From assembly GCA_902803695.1 (NCBI GenBank), contig CADCQX010000362.1, positions 1-10,954 on the forward strand: a stretch of DNA of 10,954 nucleotides. Reading direction: 5' to 3'. Shown piece by piece: positions 1 to 6,750 of this stretch (positions are counted from its first letter, which is position 1; each line of letters begins with the position of its first letter). The translations under genes and the position numbers were made by a program. The DNA is from Oscillospiraceae bacterium (GTDB lineage Bacteria > Bacillota > Clostridia > Saccharofermentanales > Saccharofermentanaceae). Below the pieces are notes generated by a model. It did no database searches. It was not told where the DNA came from and saw only the letters and a list, made by a program, of their open reading frames with translations.

Positions 1-2
1 GA

Positions 3-1127
3 ACGCTTTCGATGATAATGGCAATAAGCATGATGGCAATGGTGGCATCCTGTAGTTCCAAGACGACGGTAGAATCGATCAAGGTCAGGTCGGGTAATGA
101 CGGCGTGACGGAAGCAACTCTCGAGATCACGACAGAGACGGTTGAGGAAACTACAGTAGAGACGACCACCGAGTCGACTACAGAAGAGACTACGGAAGAG
201 ACCACAACTGAGGAGACGACAGAGGCGACTACTGCTGCTCCGGAAGATAACAGTGCGGGATCCATACGCTATAGGGCATATATGGAATACTGCAGCCAGC
301 TGGACAGCGAGGGCGACTATTACTTCGCTTTCAAAGAAGACTATGACTATAAGCCGCTTTCGTTTGATCTGGAAGTATATGATGAGACCAACAAGGTATA
401 CACATGTTATTACTACACCGACGAAGGTGAGATGACAGAGAAAGAATCCTACGAGTACAAGAGTGAAGCCAGCAAGTACGGCGTAAAATTTGATGCGTTT
501 TCCAAACTTCCGTGTATGACGAGGACGGGTGTTTTCAAGACGGATATCATGGTGGATGAGATACCTGACGGCCGCTACTTCGGAAGCATCGCTGCCATAT
601 CCATGGACGGCACGAAGATGTATATCTGGGCGGGTGAACCGATAACACTTACCGAGGATGATTTCCTTAACCTCCAGGCAGGTGACGTGATCGATGTTTA
701 CGGCGGACTTACCGTAGCATCTGTCAACGAGTCCTATACGGACGGCAGAAGAGTATCGTTCGAAGATAACGACAGCGGCCTGTGGTTTACCAATGATGAA
801 TATCTCGGAAACGGCGGCGGTTATATCCTGGAGAATTCCAATGACAATCCGGCCACGACCAATACCAAGATCGTTGAGGTTCCGATCTCGCCGAACTGTG
901 AGTTCGATGACCATTTCACTTTGTTCGTTGAGCAGGGAGATGTGGACACATATATCCTGGATAACAACCTGACCGTGCCTCTGACCAAGACGGCTTTCTG
1001 GTACTATACCGCCACCTACGAGTATGCACAGGAATCATCCAACGGCTGGATCCCGGCATACGGTTGTCTTTATCCTATAATCATCGAAAACGGTGAGGTC
1101 GTCCAAGTGAGCCTCCAGTGGCGCTGA
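3..1127 (+). CDS. Thr/Glu-linker lipoprotein, paralog A (5' end cut by window edge)
   Basis: Predicted secreted lipoprotein of a family I do not recognise. The reading frame is open to the window edge. The first ATG in view, at 12, has no ribosome binding site and would give a signal peptide without the usual Lys/Arg start, so the true start probably lies upstream. Numbering from that ATG, a hydrophobic segment ends in a lipobox Val-Ala-Ser-Cys (Cys14). Residues about 41-75 are a Thr/Glu low-complexity linker, and the rest is a Tyr/Asp/Glu-rich extracellular domain. Landmarks are YMEYC (90-94), KLPCM (165-169), DGRYFG (186-191), AFWYY (328-332) and SSNGW (342-346). The same landmarks recur in the genes at 1212 and 3070. 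It probably sits on the outer face of the membrane with the linker spanning the wall. Function is unknown; lipoprotein and paralogy calls are secure. Confidence 0.85.
   Translation, partial: TLSMIMAISMMAMVASCSSKTTVESIKVRSGNDGVTEATLEITTETVEETTVETTTESTTEETTEETTTEETTEATTAAPEDNSAGSIRYRAYMEYCSQLDSEGDYYFAFKEDYDYKPLSFDLEVYDETNKVYTCYYYTDEGEMTEKESYEYKSEASKYGVKFDAFSKLPCMTRTGVFKTDIMVDEIPDGRYFGSIAAISMDGTKMYIWAGEPITLTEDDFLNLQAGDVIDVYGGLTVASVNESYTDGRRVSFEDNDSGLWFTNDEYLGNGGGYILENSNDNPATTNTKIVEVPISPNCEFDDHFTLFVEQGDVDTYILDNNLTVPLTKTAFWYYTATYEYAQESSNGWIPAYGCLYPIIIENGEVVQVSLQWR
132..236 (+). repeat. Thr/Glu low-complexity coding repeat in paralog A
   Basis: This stretch encodes about 35 residues made almost only of Thr and Glu in a Thr-Thr-Glu-Glu-like pattern. 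Thr codons vary between ACT, ACC, ACA and ACG and Glu between GAA and GAG, so the repeat is kept at protein level and not as a perfect DNA microsatellite. It is probably a flexible, heavily charged and possibly O-glycosylated spacer between the lipid anchor and the folded domain; the spacer role is inference. Confidence 0.8.
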
Positions 1128-1136
1128 CATATCCGC

Positions 1137-1164
1137 TTGTAAAAAAGACTACAGATGATACAAT
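1137..1164 (+). promoter_or_regulatory. Candidate sigma-A type promoter for the second lipoprotein gene
   Basis: A -35-like TTGTAA (1137-1142) is followed after 16 bases by TACAAT (1159-1164), preceded by TGA, which fits an extended -10. Transcription would start near 1171, giving a leader of about 40 bases before the ATG at 1212. No terminator hairpin lies between the two genes, so read-through from upstream is also possible. Confidence 0.5.
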
Positions 1165-1211
1165 GAAATCCGTTGATAACTAACTCTTAAAAGGAAACCG
1201 GGAGAGGGAAT

Positions 1212-2357
1212 ATGAAGAAGATAAAAACAGCAGCTCTGTTTATGGCTATGAGCCTGATGATCACATCGTTTGCGGCATGTAACAGCAAGTCGACAGGTGA
1301 GACTGTAAAGGTTAGAAATAAGAAAGTCGATGAGACGACTGAAGAAACCACGGAAGAAACAACGGAAATAACGACTGCCGAGACAACGGCTGAGACGACC
1401 GCGGAAACGACAGAGGAGACAACTGCTGAGACGACAGCAACTGCGGAAGCAGGATACGGCGATGAGAGATACAGGATCTATATGGAGTTCTGCGAAGGAT
1501 ATAACGATATAGACAGCGATTATCTGTTCGGATTCTCGACAAATTACGGAGGAGGATCTCCGCTGACTTATAGCGTCATGATGTATGATCCGGATTTTCA
1601 GACGCTCACCACATATTTTTATGATGATGAAGGAAGTTTTGATATCATCGCTTCAGAGACTATCGATGACAACTCAATGTATAAGATCGAGAATCTTGTG
1701 TCATATGATGATCTTTGCAAATTCCCGTGCATGATCGGCGAGGATGAGTTCTGGGAACCGATCGTTTTCGAGGATGAGATAGATGACGGAAGATATTTCG
1801 GTGATGTCATCGCCTGTTCGAATGACGGAACAAAGATGTTCCTTACGATCGGTAAGGGCGTCATCCTTACCGAAGAGGAATATAACAACCTTAAGGTCGG
1901 AGATAAGGTAAGGGTTGCTTTCTCCGATGAAGAATATGCACTGGTAACTGAGGTCAATGAATCGGAGACCGGCGAGAGCAGGGTTGTACTCGACGATTAT
2001 CTGTGGTTCTCACAGGGCGTTTATACAGAGAACGAGACTGACTATATCCTCATGAGCGACAGCTCGAATCCGGTATATACGGATCCTGTGCTGGTGATAG
2101 TCGACCTCACTTCTGATTCAGAGGTAACAGATACGTTCCAATGGCTCCTGGGCGATAACTTCCAGGATAGCATGGACCAGTTCATCGAGGACAACGGATT
2201 TACGGATCCGCTTCGTACATCAGTCTTCTGGTACTACAGTATGACATACGAATTCTTTAGAGAATCATCCAACGGCTGGACACCTACGTGGGGTCTTGTC
2301 TATCCTGTGATCATCGAGGATGGCGAGATCACATCCATCAACATTGAGTGGAGATAA
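1212..2357 (+). CDS. Thr/Glu-linker lipoprotein, paralog B
   Basis: Predicted lipoprotein of 381 residues and the best complete member of the local family. The start is supported by GGAGAGGG at 1201-1208. The signal peptide has a Lys-rich n-region, a hydrophobic core and a lipobox Phe-Ala-Ala-Cys with Cys23 as the lipidation site. A Thr/Glu/Ala linker covers about 41-76. The extracellular domain shares landmarks with the flanking paralogs: ERYRIYMEFC (85-94), KFPCM (170-174), DGRYFG (192-197), an LTEEE then LKVGD block (219-231), VFWYY (338-342), ESSNGW (351-356) and a final IEWR. The middle part alternates short hydrophobic and polar stretches, suggesting a beta-rich fold. No catalytic motif is visible and the function is unknown. 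It has its own candidate promoter, and the next gene starts 19 bases after its stop. Confidence 0.9.
   Translation: MKKIKTAALFMAMSLMITSFAACNSKSTGETVKVRNKKVDETTEETTEETTEITTAETTAETTAETTEETTAETTATAEAGYGDERYRIYMEFCEGYNDIDSDYLFGFSTNYGGGSPLTYSVMMYDPDFQTLTTYFYDDEGSFDIIASETIDDNSMYKIENLVSYDDLCKFPCMIGEDEFWEPIVFEDEIDDGRYFGDVIACSNDGTKMFLTIGKGVILTEEEYNNLKVGDKVRVAFSDEEYALVTEVNESETGESRVVLDDYLWFSQGVYTENETDYILMSDSSNPVYTDPVLVIVDLTSDSEVTDTFQWLLGDNFQDSMDQFIEDNGFTDPLRTSVFWYYSMTYEFFRESSNGWTPTWGLVYPVIIEDGEITSINIEWR
1332..1439 (+). repeat. Thr/Glu/Ala low-complexity coding repeat in paralog B
   Basis: It encodes about 36 residues of Thr-Thr-Glu-Glu and Thr-Thr-Ala-Glu units with mixed synonymous codons. The position matches the linker of paralog A, but unit order and Ala content differ, so the linkers have drifted or rearranged independently of the folded domain. 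Confidence 0.8.
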
Positions 2358-2376
2358 TCGAGAGCTGAAAAAGGCA

Positions 2377-2970
2377 ATGAAAAAACACATATCTTTGTTA
2401 ATTGCCATTATTCTCGTCTGTTGTTCCGCTTGTGGCAGAACAACAGATTTTGATATGATCGCCAGGACTTGTTCCGAAGTAACCGGCAAAGAACTCGAAC
2501 TTAGTGATGAGAAAATGGATAGTTACAGCGATGGCTATCATTATGTGTATTCACAGAATGAATCGGATCTTCCGAATTGTATCTATCATTTCTCAATAAG
2601 TTCAGAGTCAATGAGAATGGATCTCAATGAGTATGGTTCAACTAAAGCGGTCAAAGATGCATGGGACTCTGTTAACATCCGTAAAGAAGATAACGGTTCT
2701 GAAACTTCTCCAGTATTAGAGGATTACTTCTACGAAGAGAATAAGGACGATGGCTATATAGTGTACCTGTATGGTGATTGGAGTGCTCCGAATGTGATGT
2801 TTAATGCTGAATATCTTATCGGAAAGGATAGATTGTCTTTCGAGATCAACCTTTATTCTGATACTGGTAAAGAGGATTATGATAAATACCTTGAAATCTG
2901 CGACAAGCTTAATCTTTATTCGAGCAACGATATTACCGATTGTATAGCGGAAACTGATTTTGTTCACTAA
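2377..2970 (+). CDS. Small lipoprotein of unknown function
   Basis: Predicted lipoprotein of 197 residues. I chose ATG 2377 over an in-frame upstream start at 2320: that start lies inside the preceding gene, whereas 2377 begins a proper signal peptide (Lys-Lys, then a hydrophobic core), with a weak AAAAAGG just before it. The signal peptide is Cys-rich; Cys19 after Cys-Ser-Ala is the most likely lipidation site. The mature part is Asp/Glu/Tyr-rich, has no Thr/Glu linker, and shows none of the DGRYFG, FWYY or NGW landmarks of its neighbours. It looks more AT-rich than they do. It probably shares a transcript with paralog B (19-base gap). I do not recognise the family; a substrate-binding or immunity-like role cannot be judged. 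Confidence 0.75.
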   Translation: MKKHISLLIAIILVCCSACGRTTDFDMIARTCSEVTGKELELSDEKMDSYSDGYHYVYSQNESDLPNCIYHFSISSESMRMDLNEYGSTKAVKDAWDSVNIRKEDNGSETSPVLEDYFYEENKDDGYIVYLYGDWSAPNVMFNAEYLIGKDRLSFEINLYSDTGKEDYDKYLEICDKLNLYSSNDITDCIAETDFVH

Positions 2971-3069
2971 AAGTGATATGGAATGAGATAACAAATCTTT
3001 TTCGTCAGTGAAACCTTTGCGCCCGGAATTTCGATATATGAAGTGAAAGCGCCTAAAGGGGAGTAAGCC

Positions 3070-4182
3070 ATGAAAAAGAGTTCAGTGATCACATTAATAC
3101 TTGCAGGGGTCCTTCTGACCAACTGCGTCTCATGCCTGAACGACAAGAAGAACGATCAGGATGATAAGCCGGAAGAGACCGAGGAAACGACGGTAGAGAC
3201 ATCGGCAACGCCAACGCCTACCGAAGAACCGACGCCTACTCCCACGCCTGAACCGACCGCTGAACCTGAACCAAATGAGATTACCGCACCAGACGATCTC
3301 ACAGCCGATGAACTTTATCAGCTCTACAGACAATACGCAGAAGAACTCAACTCACAGGAGGAGGGTCTTCTTTACGGCTATCATTTTACAAGACTCGCAG
3401 CAGGTGTTGACCAGTTCTGGGTCCTTGCAGTTGTTTATCCTGACGGGACTTTCGGCGACTTTGTAAGTGTTGACGGCGTGATGACCGATATCAGCAATGA
3501 TGTCACGACCAACTGCACGCTGGACGCCATGCTCCCGTATGATGATTTCGTGAAGCTTCCGTACCTTGCCGAGAACTTTTATCTGTCTGACGCTGAGATT
3601 GTCGACACTATAGAAGACGGCAGGTATTTCGGCAACGTCTATGCTTTTACCGGGGACGGTAAGTACATGTTCGCCATAGTGGGCGATCCCGTAACTGTCA
3701 CACCCGAGGAGTACGAAGCCCTCGAAGTGGGCGACCTCATCTGCACGGGTCCTTCCGGAGTCGACTTCGTGGTAACCGATATCACCTATAACGACGACGG
3801 TTCCGTAAAGAAAGTCAGGGTCAATGATCACTGCTGGTTCCTGAATGATAAATTGACCCTGGGAGACACCTACCATCTCATATCCGGAGAATCCGATCCC
3901 GTATACATCAACTATAGAGCAGTTGTCATCCCGGTAGCAGACGACTGCGGCATCGACGATCAGTTCGCCTACTATATCCCCGACGGCTATGACGCGTATG
4001 TTGAAGGCCTCGAGGATCCGAACGTCATAACATCTTCCGCCTTCTGGTACCGGCAGCTCCTAAATGCCGAAGATGACCCCGACTACAAAGATTACGGTAA
4101 CGGCTGGATGCGTTCATATGCTCTTTTGTACCCCATTGACATCAGGAACGGTCAGGCAGTCGGCATGAGCCTTCAATCGTAA
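3070..4182 (+). CDS. Pro/Thr-linker lipoprotein, paralog C
   Basis: Predicted lipoprotein of 370 residues, the divergent third member of the local family. AAAGGGGAG at 3055-3063 supports the start. Two Cys residues could follow the signal peptide: Cys19 (Leu-Thr-Asn-Cys) is the better lipobox, Cys22 the alternative. The linker (about 34-69) begins Glu/Thr-rich and changes to Thr-Pro and Glu-Pro repeats. The folded part keeps YRQYAEEL (86-93), YDDFVKLPYL (157-166), DGRYFG (183-188), VTPEEYEALEVGD (210-222), AFWY (324-327) and GNGW (343-346). The two Cys shared by paralogs A and B in the first two landmarks are Ala90 and Tyr165 here. Function is unknown. The gene ends just before a strong terminator, closing the lipoprotein cluster. 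Confidence 0.88.
   Translation: MKKSSVITLILAGVLLTNCVSCLNDKKNDQDDKPEETEETTVETSATPTPTEEPTPTPTPEPTAEPEPNEITAPDDLTADELYQLYRQYAEELNSQEEGLLYGYHFTRLAAGVDQFWVLAVVYPDGTFGDFVSVDGVMTDISNDVTTNCTLDAMLPYDDFVKLPYLAENFYLSDAEIVDTIEDGRYFGNVYAFTGDGKYMFAIVGDPVTVTPEEYEALEVGDLICTGPSGVDFVVTDITYNDDGSVKKVRVNDHCWFLNDKLTLGDTYHLISGESDPVYINYRAVVIPVADDCGIDDQFAYYIPDGYDAYVEGLEDPNVITSSAFWYRQLLNAEDDPDYKDYGNGWMRSYALLYPIDIRNGQAVGMSLQS
3169..3276 (+). repeat. Pro/Thr/Glu low-complexity coding repeat in paralog C
   Basis: It encodes a linker that starts with Glu-Glu-Thr-Thr units like the other two paralogs and then becomes Thr-Pro and Glu-Pro repeats. Pro-rich spacers of this kind are common across Gram-positive cell walls. Replacement of Thr/Glu by Thr/Pro in the same position suggests selection for length and extension rather than for sequence. 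Confidence 0.75.
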
Positions 4183-4207
4183 GATAATTTAAGCCTCTGA
4201 TATATTT

Positions 4208-4240
4208 AGCCTCATGTTTCTCGAAAACATGGGGCTTTTT
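4208..4240 (+). terminator. Intrinsic terminator after the lipoprotein cluster
   Basis: A 12-base-pair stem (4208-4219 with 4225-4236) contains one G-T wobble and closes a five-base loop CTCGA. It runs straight into five T (4236-4240). This is a textbook Rho-independent terminator 25 bases after the stop of paralog C, and it separates the lipoproteins from the polysaccharide operon. Confidence 0.92.
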
Positions 4241-4281
4241 ACTTCTACGTTAAAAATACTTTACAAAACGACGATTTTCTC

Positions 4282-4309
4282 TTTCGCCATAAAATAGTTA
4301 TGTTATAGT
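4282..4309 (+). promoter_or_regulatory. Candidate promoter of the polysaccharide operon
   Basis: In the AT-rich gap between the terminator and the first operon gene, TATAGT (4304-4309) is preceded by TG at 4301-4302, giving an extended -10. The -35 region is poor (TTTCGC at 4282-4287, 16-base spacer). A better -35-like TTTACA at 4260-4265 has no -10 at the right distance. Transcription would begin near 4316, leaving a leader of about 35 bases. Some promoter here is expected because a terminator lies upstream; the exact element is uncertain. Confidence 0.45.
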
Positions 4310-4349
4310 TAAAATTGTTCAATTATGAAGTAATCGGAGAAGAGGCTAT

Positions 4350-5303
4350 ATGGCATCATCTGCAAAATTTAACAACATGGAGGAGATCGATCTTCTGAAG
4401 CTGCTTAAGGCTTTGTGGCGCAAGGCCTGGCTCATCGTTCTTTGTGCGATCCTCTGCGGCGGCTTGGCATTCGGCTTTGCCTATAAGACCCTGAAGACGG
4501 ATTACGTTTCCTCCGCTCTCTTGTACGTTAACAGCAATTCGCTCTCCCTCGGAAGCGCCAAGCTTTCCATCAGCAGCGGTGATATCCGTACCACCAACAG
4601 CTTGATGGAGACCTATTCCATCATCCTCACGAGCCGTAACACTCTCGAGGACATCATCGCAGAGACCGGCCTTCCTTACTCCTATGAACAGCTTTCCAGA
4701 ATGATATCATCAGAGCCTGTCGGTGAGACGGCTATCTTTAAGATCACGGTTACAGCAGACGATCCTGCGCTTTCCGCACACATCGCCAACTCCATCCTCG
4801 AAGTCCTTCCTGAGAAGATCAGCACGGTAGTCGAGGGCAGTTCCGTCCAGATCGTTGAATACGCAGTTCCGGGAACACCTAAGGTCAACAGGAGCATCAT
4901 GAAGACTTCCGTCATGGGTGCCCTTATCGGTGCCGTCTTAAGCGGCTCCATCGTAGTCCTCATGTTCCTTCTCGATACAAAGATCAGAGGAGAAGACTTC
5001 CTCCTCGAGACATACAAAGACATCCCTATCCTTGCGACCGTTCCTGATCTCTCGCAGAACAGCAAGGGCGGCTACTACGGTTACAAGAAGGCCTACGCCA
5101 AGAGCAAGCGAAGCTATAGTAAGTCCTACGCTTCAGCTGCTTCGAAGGCCAGAGCGGAGCAGGCTCAGGCTGAAAGGAACAATGCTTCTAAGGCTCCTAA
5201 GAGCAGAGACAACGTCTCCGTGGACGAGATCTTGGAGAGTGACTATTTCCTCAATAACAGCGACACTCCCAAAAGACCCGGAAGTAAGGAGGGACAGTCA
5301 TGA
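4350..5303 (+). CDS. CpsC/Wzz-like chain-length and BY-kinase activator protein with extended tail
   Basis: Membrane protein of the Wzz/YveK/CpsC family that sets polysaccharide chain length and activates the partner tyrosine kinase. GGAGAAGAGG at 4336-4345 supports the start. Visible order: cytoplasmic EEIDLLKLLKALWRK (11-25), membrane helix about 27-46, extracellular domain with a Pro-rich PGTPKVN segment (174-180) before the second helix about 186-208, then an IPILATVPDL segment (225-234). CpsC proteins usually end shortly after this point, at about 230-250 residues. This one is 317, with an extra tail (235-317) holding Tyr/Lys/Ser-rich sequence (Tyr at 242, 243, 245, 249, 256, 260), then Ala/Glu/Arg-rich and acidic parts. 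The stop overlaps the kinase start by ATGA, so the two are translationally coupled. First gene of the operon. Confidence 0.92.
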   Translation: MASSAKFNNMEEIDLLKLLKALWRKAWLIVLCAILCGGLAFGFAYKTLKTDYVSSALLYVNSNSLSLGSAKLSISSGDIRTTNSLMETYSIILTSRNTLEDIIAETGLPYSYEQLSRMISSEPVGETAIFKITVTADDPALSAHIANSILEVLPEKISTVVEGSSVQIVEYAVPGTPKVNRSIMKTSVMGALIGAVLSGSIVVLMFLLDTKIRGEDFLLETYKDIPILATVPDLSQNSKGGYYGYKKAYAKSKRSYSKSYASAASKARAEQAQAERNNASKAPKSRDNVSVDEILESDYFLNNSDTPKRPGSKEGQS

Positions 5304-6019
5304 GTACTAAGACCCCTAACCAGATCGATAAAGACGGAATGAGCTTCGTCGGCGACAAGCTCGGATTCGAGGGCAAGGAAGCCTACAACCTCCTTCGTAC
5401 CAACATCCTCTATTCCGTAAGACGTAAAGAGAGAACAGCCCGTGTTATTGGCGTAACCAGTTCCCTCCACGGCGAAGGCAAGAGCCTTACAGCCGTTAAC
5501 CTTGCATATTCCCTCGCAGAGAGTGGCCGTAAGGTCCTCCTGATCGAGTGCGACATGCGTCTTCCAACCTTGAGACGTAAGCTCAACCAGCCGAAGACCG
5601 CAGGTCTTTCTAATCTCCTGGCAGGCATGAACGAGAACGGAACGGTCCTTCACCAGAACGTTATCATCAACGGCTTCAACATCGTATTTGCAGGCGATGT
5701 CCCTCCGAATCCTTCCGAGCTACTTGCTTCCAAGAATTTCGGCAAGCTTATTGAAAGTATCGAAAACTACTACAACTTCATCATCCTCGACCTTCCGCCG
5801 GTAGGCGAGGTATCCGATGCCCTCATAGCGTCAAAGCTCACCGACGGCATGGTCGTAGTAGTACGTCAGGACTACACAAGAAGTTCCGACTTGAGCTACA
5901 CAATGAGACAGCTCGAGTACGTGGACGCTAAGATAATCGGTTTCGTTTATAACGATGCATCCAGCAAGACTCATCGTTATAAGTACAACAAGTACGGAAA
6001 GGGTTACGGCAGCAAATGA
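5300..6019 (+). CDS. CpsD/Wze-like bacterial tyrosine kinase (BY-kinase)
   Basis: Cytoplasmic tyrosine autokinase paired with the CpsC-like protein, acting in control of capsule/exopolysaccharide export. At 239 residues it has the normal length for a stand-alone Gram-positive kinase. Motifs: EAYNLLRTNI (27-36); Walker A with GEGKS (58-62); Walker A' LIECDMR (81-87), where the first acidic position is Glu83 instead of the usual Asp, a conservative change; Walker B ILDLPP (162-167); and a C-terminal Tyr cluster (Tyr227, 229, 232, 236), the expected autophosphorylation tail. AAGGAGGGA just upstream lies within the end of cpsC. Its stop overlaps the phosphatase start by four bases. A MinD/ParA-type ATPase is the only alternative and is excluded by the Tyr tail and context. 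Confidence 0.95.
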   Translation: MSTKTPNQIDKDGMSFVGDKLGFEGKEAYNLLRTNILYSVRRKERTARVIGVTSSLHGEGKSLTAVNLAYSLAESGRKVLLIECDMRLPTLRRKLNQPKTAGLSNLLAGMNENGTVLHQNVIINGFNIVFAGDVPPNPSELLASKNFGKLIESIENYYNFIILDLPPVGEVSDALIASKLTDGMVVVVRQDYTRSSDLSYTMRQLEYVDAKIIGFVYNDASSKTHRYKYNKYGKGYGSK

Positions 6020-6729
6020 TAGATATCCATTCGCACATCCTTCCGGGCATAGACGACGGCAGCAGGAATACTGAGATGTCGCTTCAGATGCTCGAGAGAA
6101 TAAGCAATCAGGATATCGACACAGTGTTTCTAACTCCGCACTTCTATGCGGACATGAACGATCCGGAAACCTTTATCCGGGACAGAAGAAACGCCTTCAT
6201 GGAACTCGTGGAGGCACTGAAAGAAAAGCAGACACCTTGTCCGAGGCTTCTCGCAGGAGCGGAAGTTCACTACTACAGAGGTATCGGACGAAGCGAACAT
6301 ATAAGTAAGCTTTGCATGGGCATAAGCAGGTTCATCCTCATTGAACCTATGTTCCGTCCCTGGACACCTGCTTTTGTCGATGAGATAAGAGAACTTGGAT
6401 ATGGCGAAGATCTGAAGGTCATCATCGCCCACATTGAGCGATACTTCGACCAGGACAAAGACCTGGTAAATGCCCTTATTTCAGATCCTAACATCTATAT
6501 TCAGGCGAACGCCGAATTCTTCGTTGACAAAAAGACGAGGAGAAAGGCGCTTAAGATGTTTGGTGAGGGATCCATAGATTTCCTGGGATCCGACTGCCAC
6601 AACGTAACATCCAGGGTTCCTAACCTGGGTGAAGCTATGGAGATAATAACCGGCAAGTTCGGAAGTTCTGCATTAAGCAGGATCGAAGATAATAACGACA
6701 TGCTTCTTCATGAGGCAATGGAAGGATAG
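6016..6729 (+). CDS. CpsB/YwqE-like PHP-domain protein tyrosine phosphatase
   Basis: Metal-dependent phosphatase of the PHP superfamily that removes phosphate from the Tyr tail of the BY-kinase, completing the control cycle. At 237 residues it matches the family. Metal-binding motifs are all present in order: HSH at 5-7 within the opening IDIHSHILPGIDDG, TPH (His42), GAEVH (Glu83), LIEP (Glu110), IAHIERY (His139) and GSDCHN (Asp193, His195). It overlaps the kinase stop by ATGA, so the three genes are translationally coupled in the order C-D-B. A histidinol-phosphatase is a distant relative but the context and ending fit CpsB. Confidence 0.95.
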   Translation: MIDIHSHILPGIDDGSRNTEMSLQMLERISNQDIDTVFLTPHFYADMNDPETFIRDRRNAFMELVEALKEKQTPCPRLLAGAEVHYYRGIGRSEHISKLCMGISRFILIEPMFRPWTPAFVDEIRELGYGEDLKVIIAHIERYFDQDKDLVNALISDPNIYIQANAEFFVDKKTRRKALKMFGEGSIDFLGSDCHNVTSRVPNLGEAMEIITGKFGSSALSRIEDNNDMLLHEAMEG

Positions 6730-6750
6730 TAGAAGGGAGGCGAGTACGTC

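Noticed and set aside
132..236. Phase-variable microsatellite in the Thr/Glu region
   Set aside because: Units are imperfect, with varied synonymous codons and a period in multiples of three, so slippage would not readily switch the frame.
1312..1957. Long open frames on the opposite strand of the paralog B gene
   Set aside because: They are antisense shadows of a repetitive, biased coding sequence, lack ribosome sites and encode low-complexity Ser/Arg-rich peptides. The same holds for opposite-strand frames over the other genes.
2320..2376. Upstream start for the small lipoprotein
   Set aside because: It lies inside the paralog B gene, and the added 19 residues would precede and spoil an otherwise normal lipoprotein signal peptide.
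3000..3040. Possible promoter before paralog C (TATATG at 3035-3040)
   Set aside because: No acceptable -35 element lies 16-18 bases upstream, so it was not annotated.
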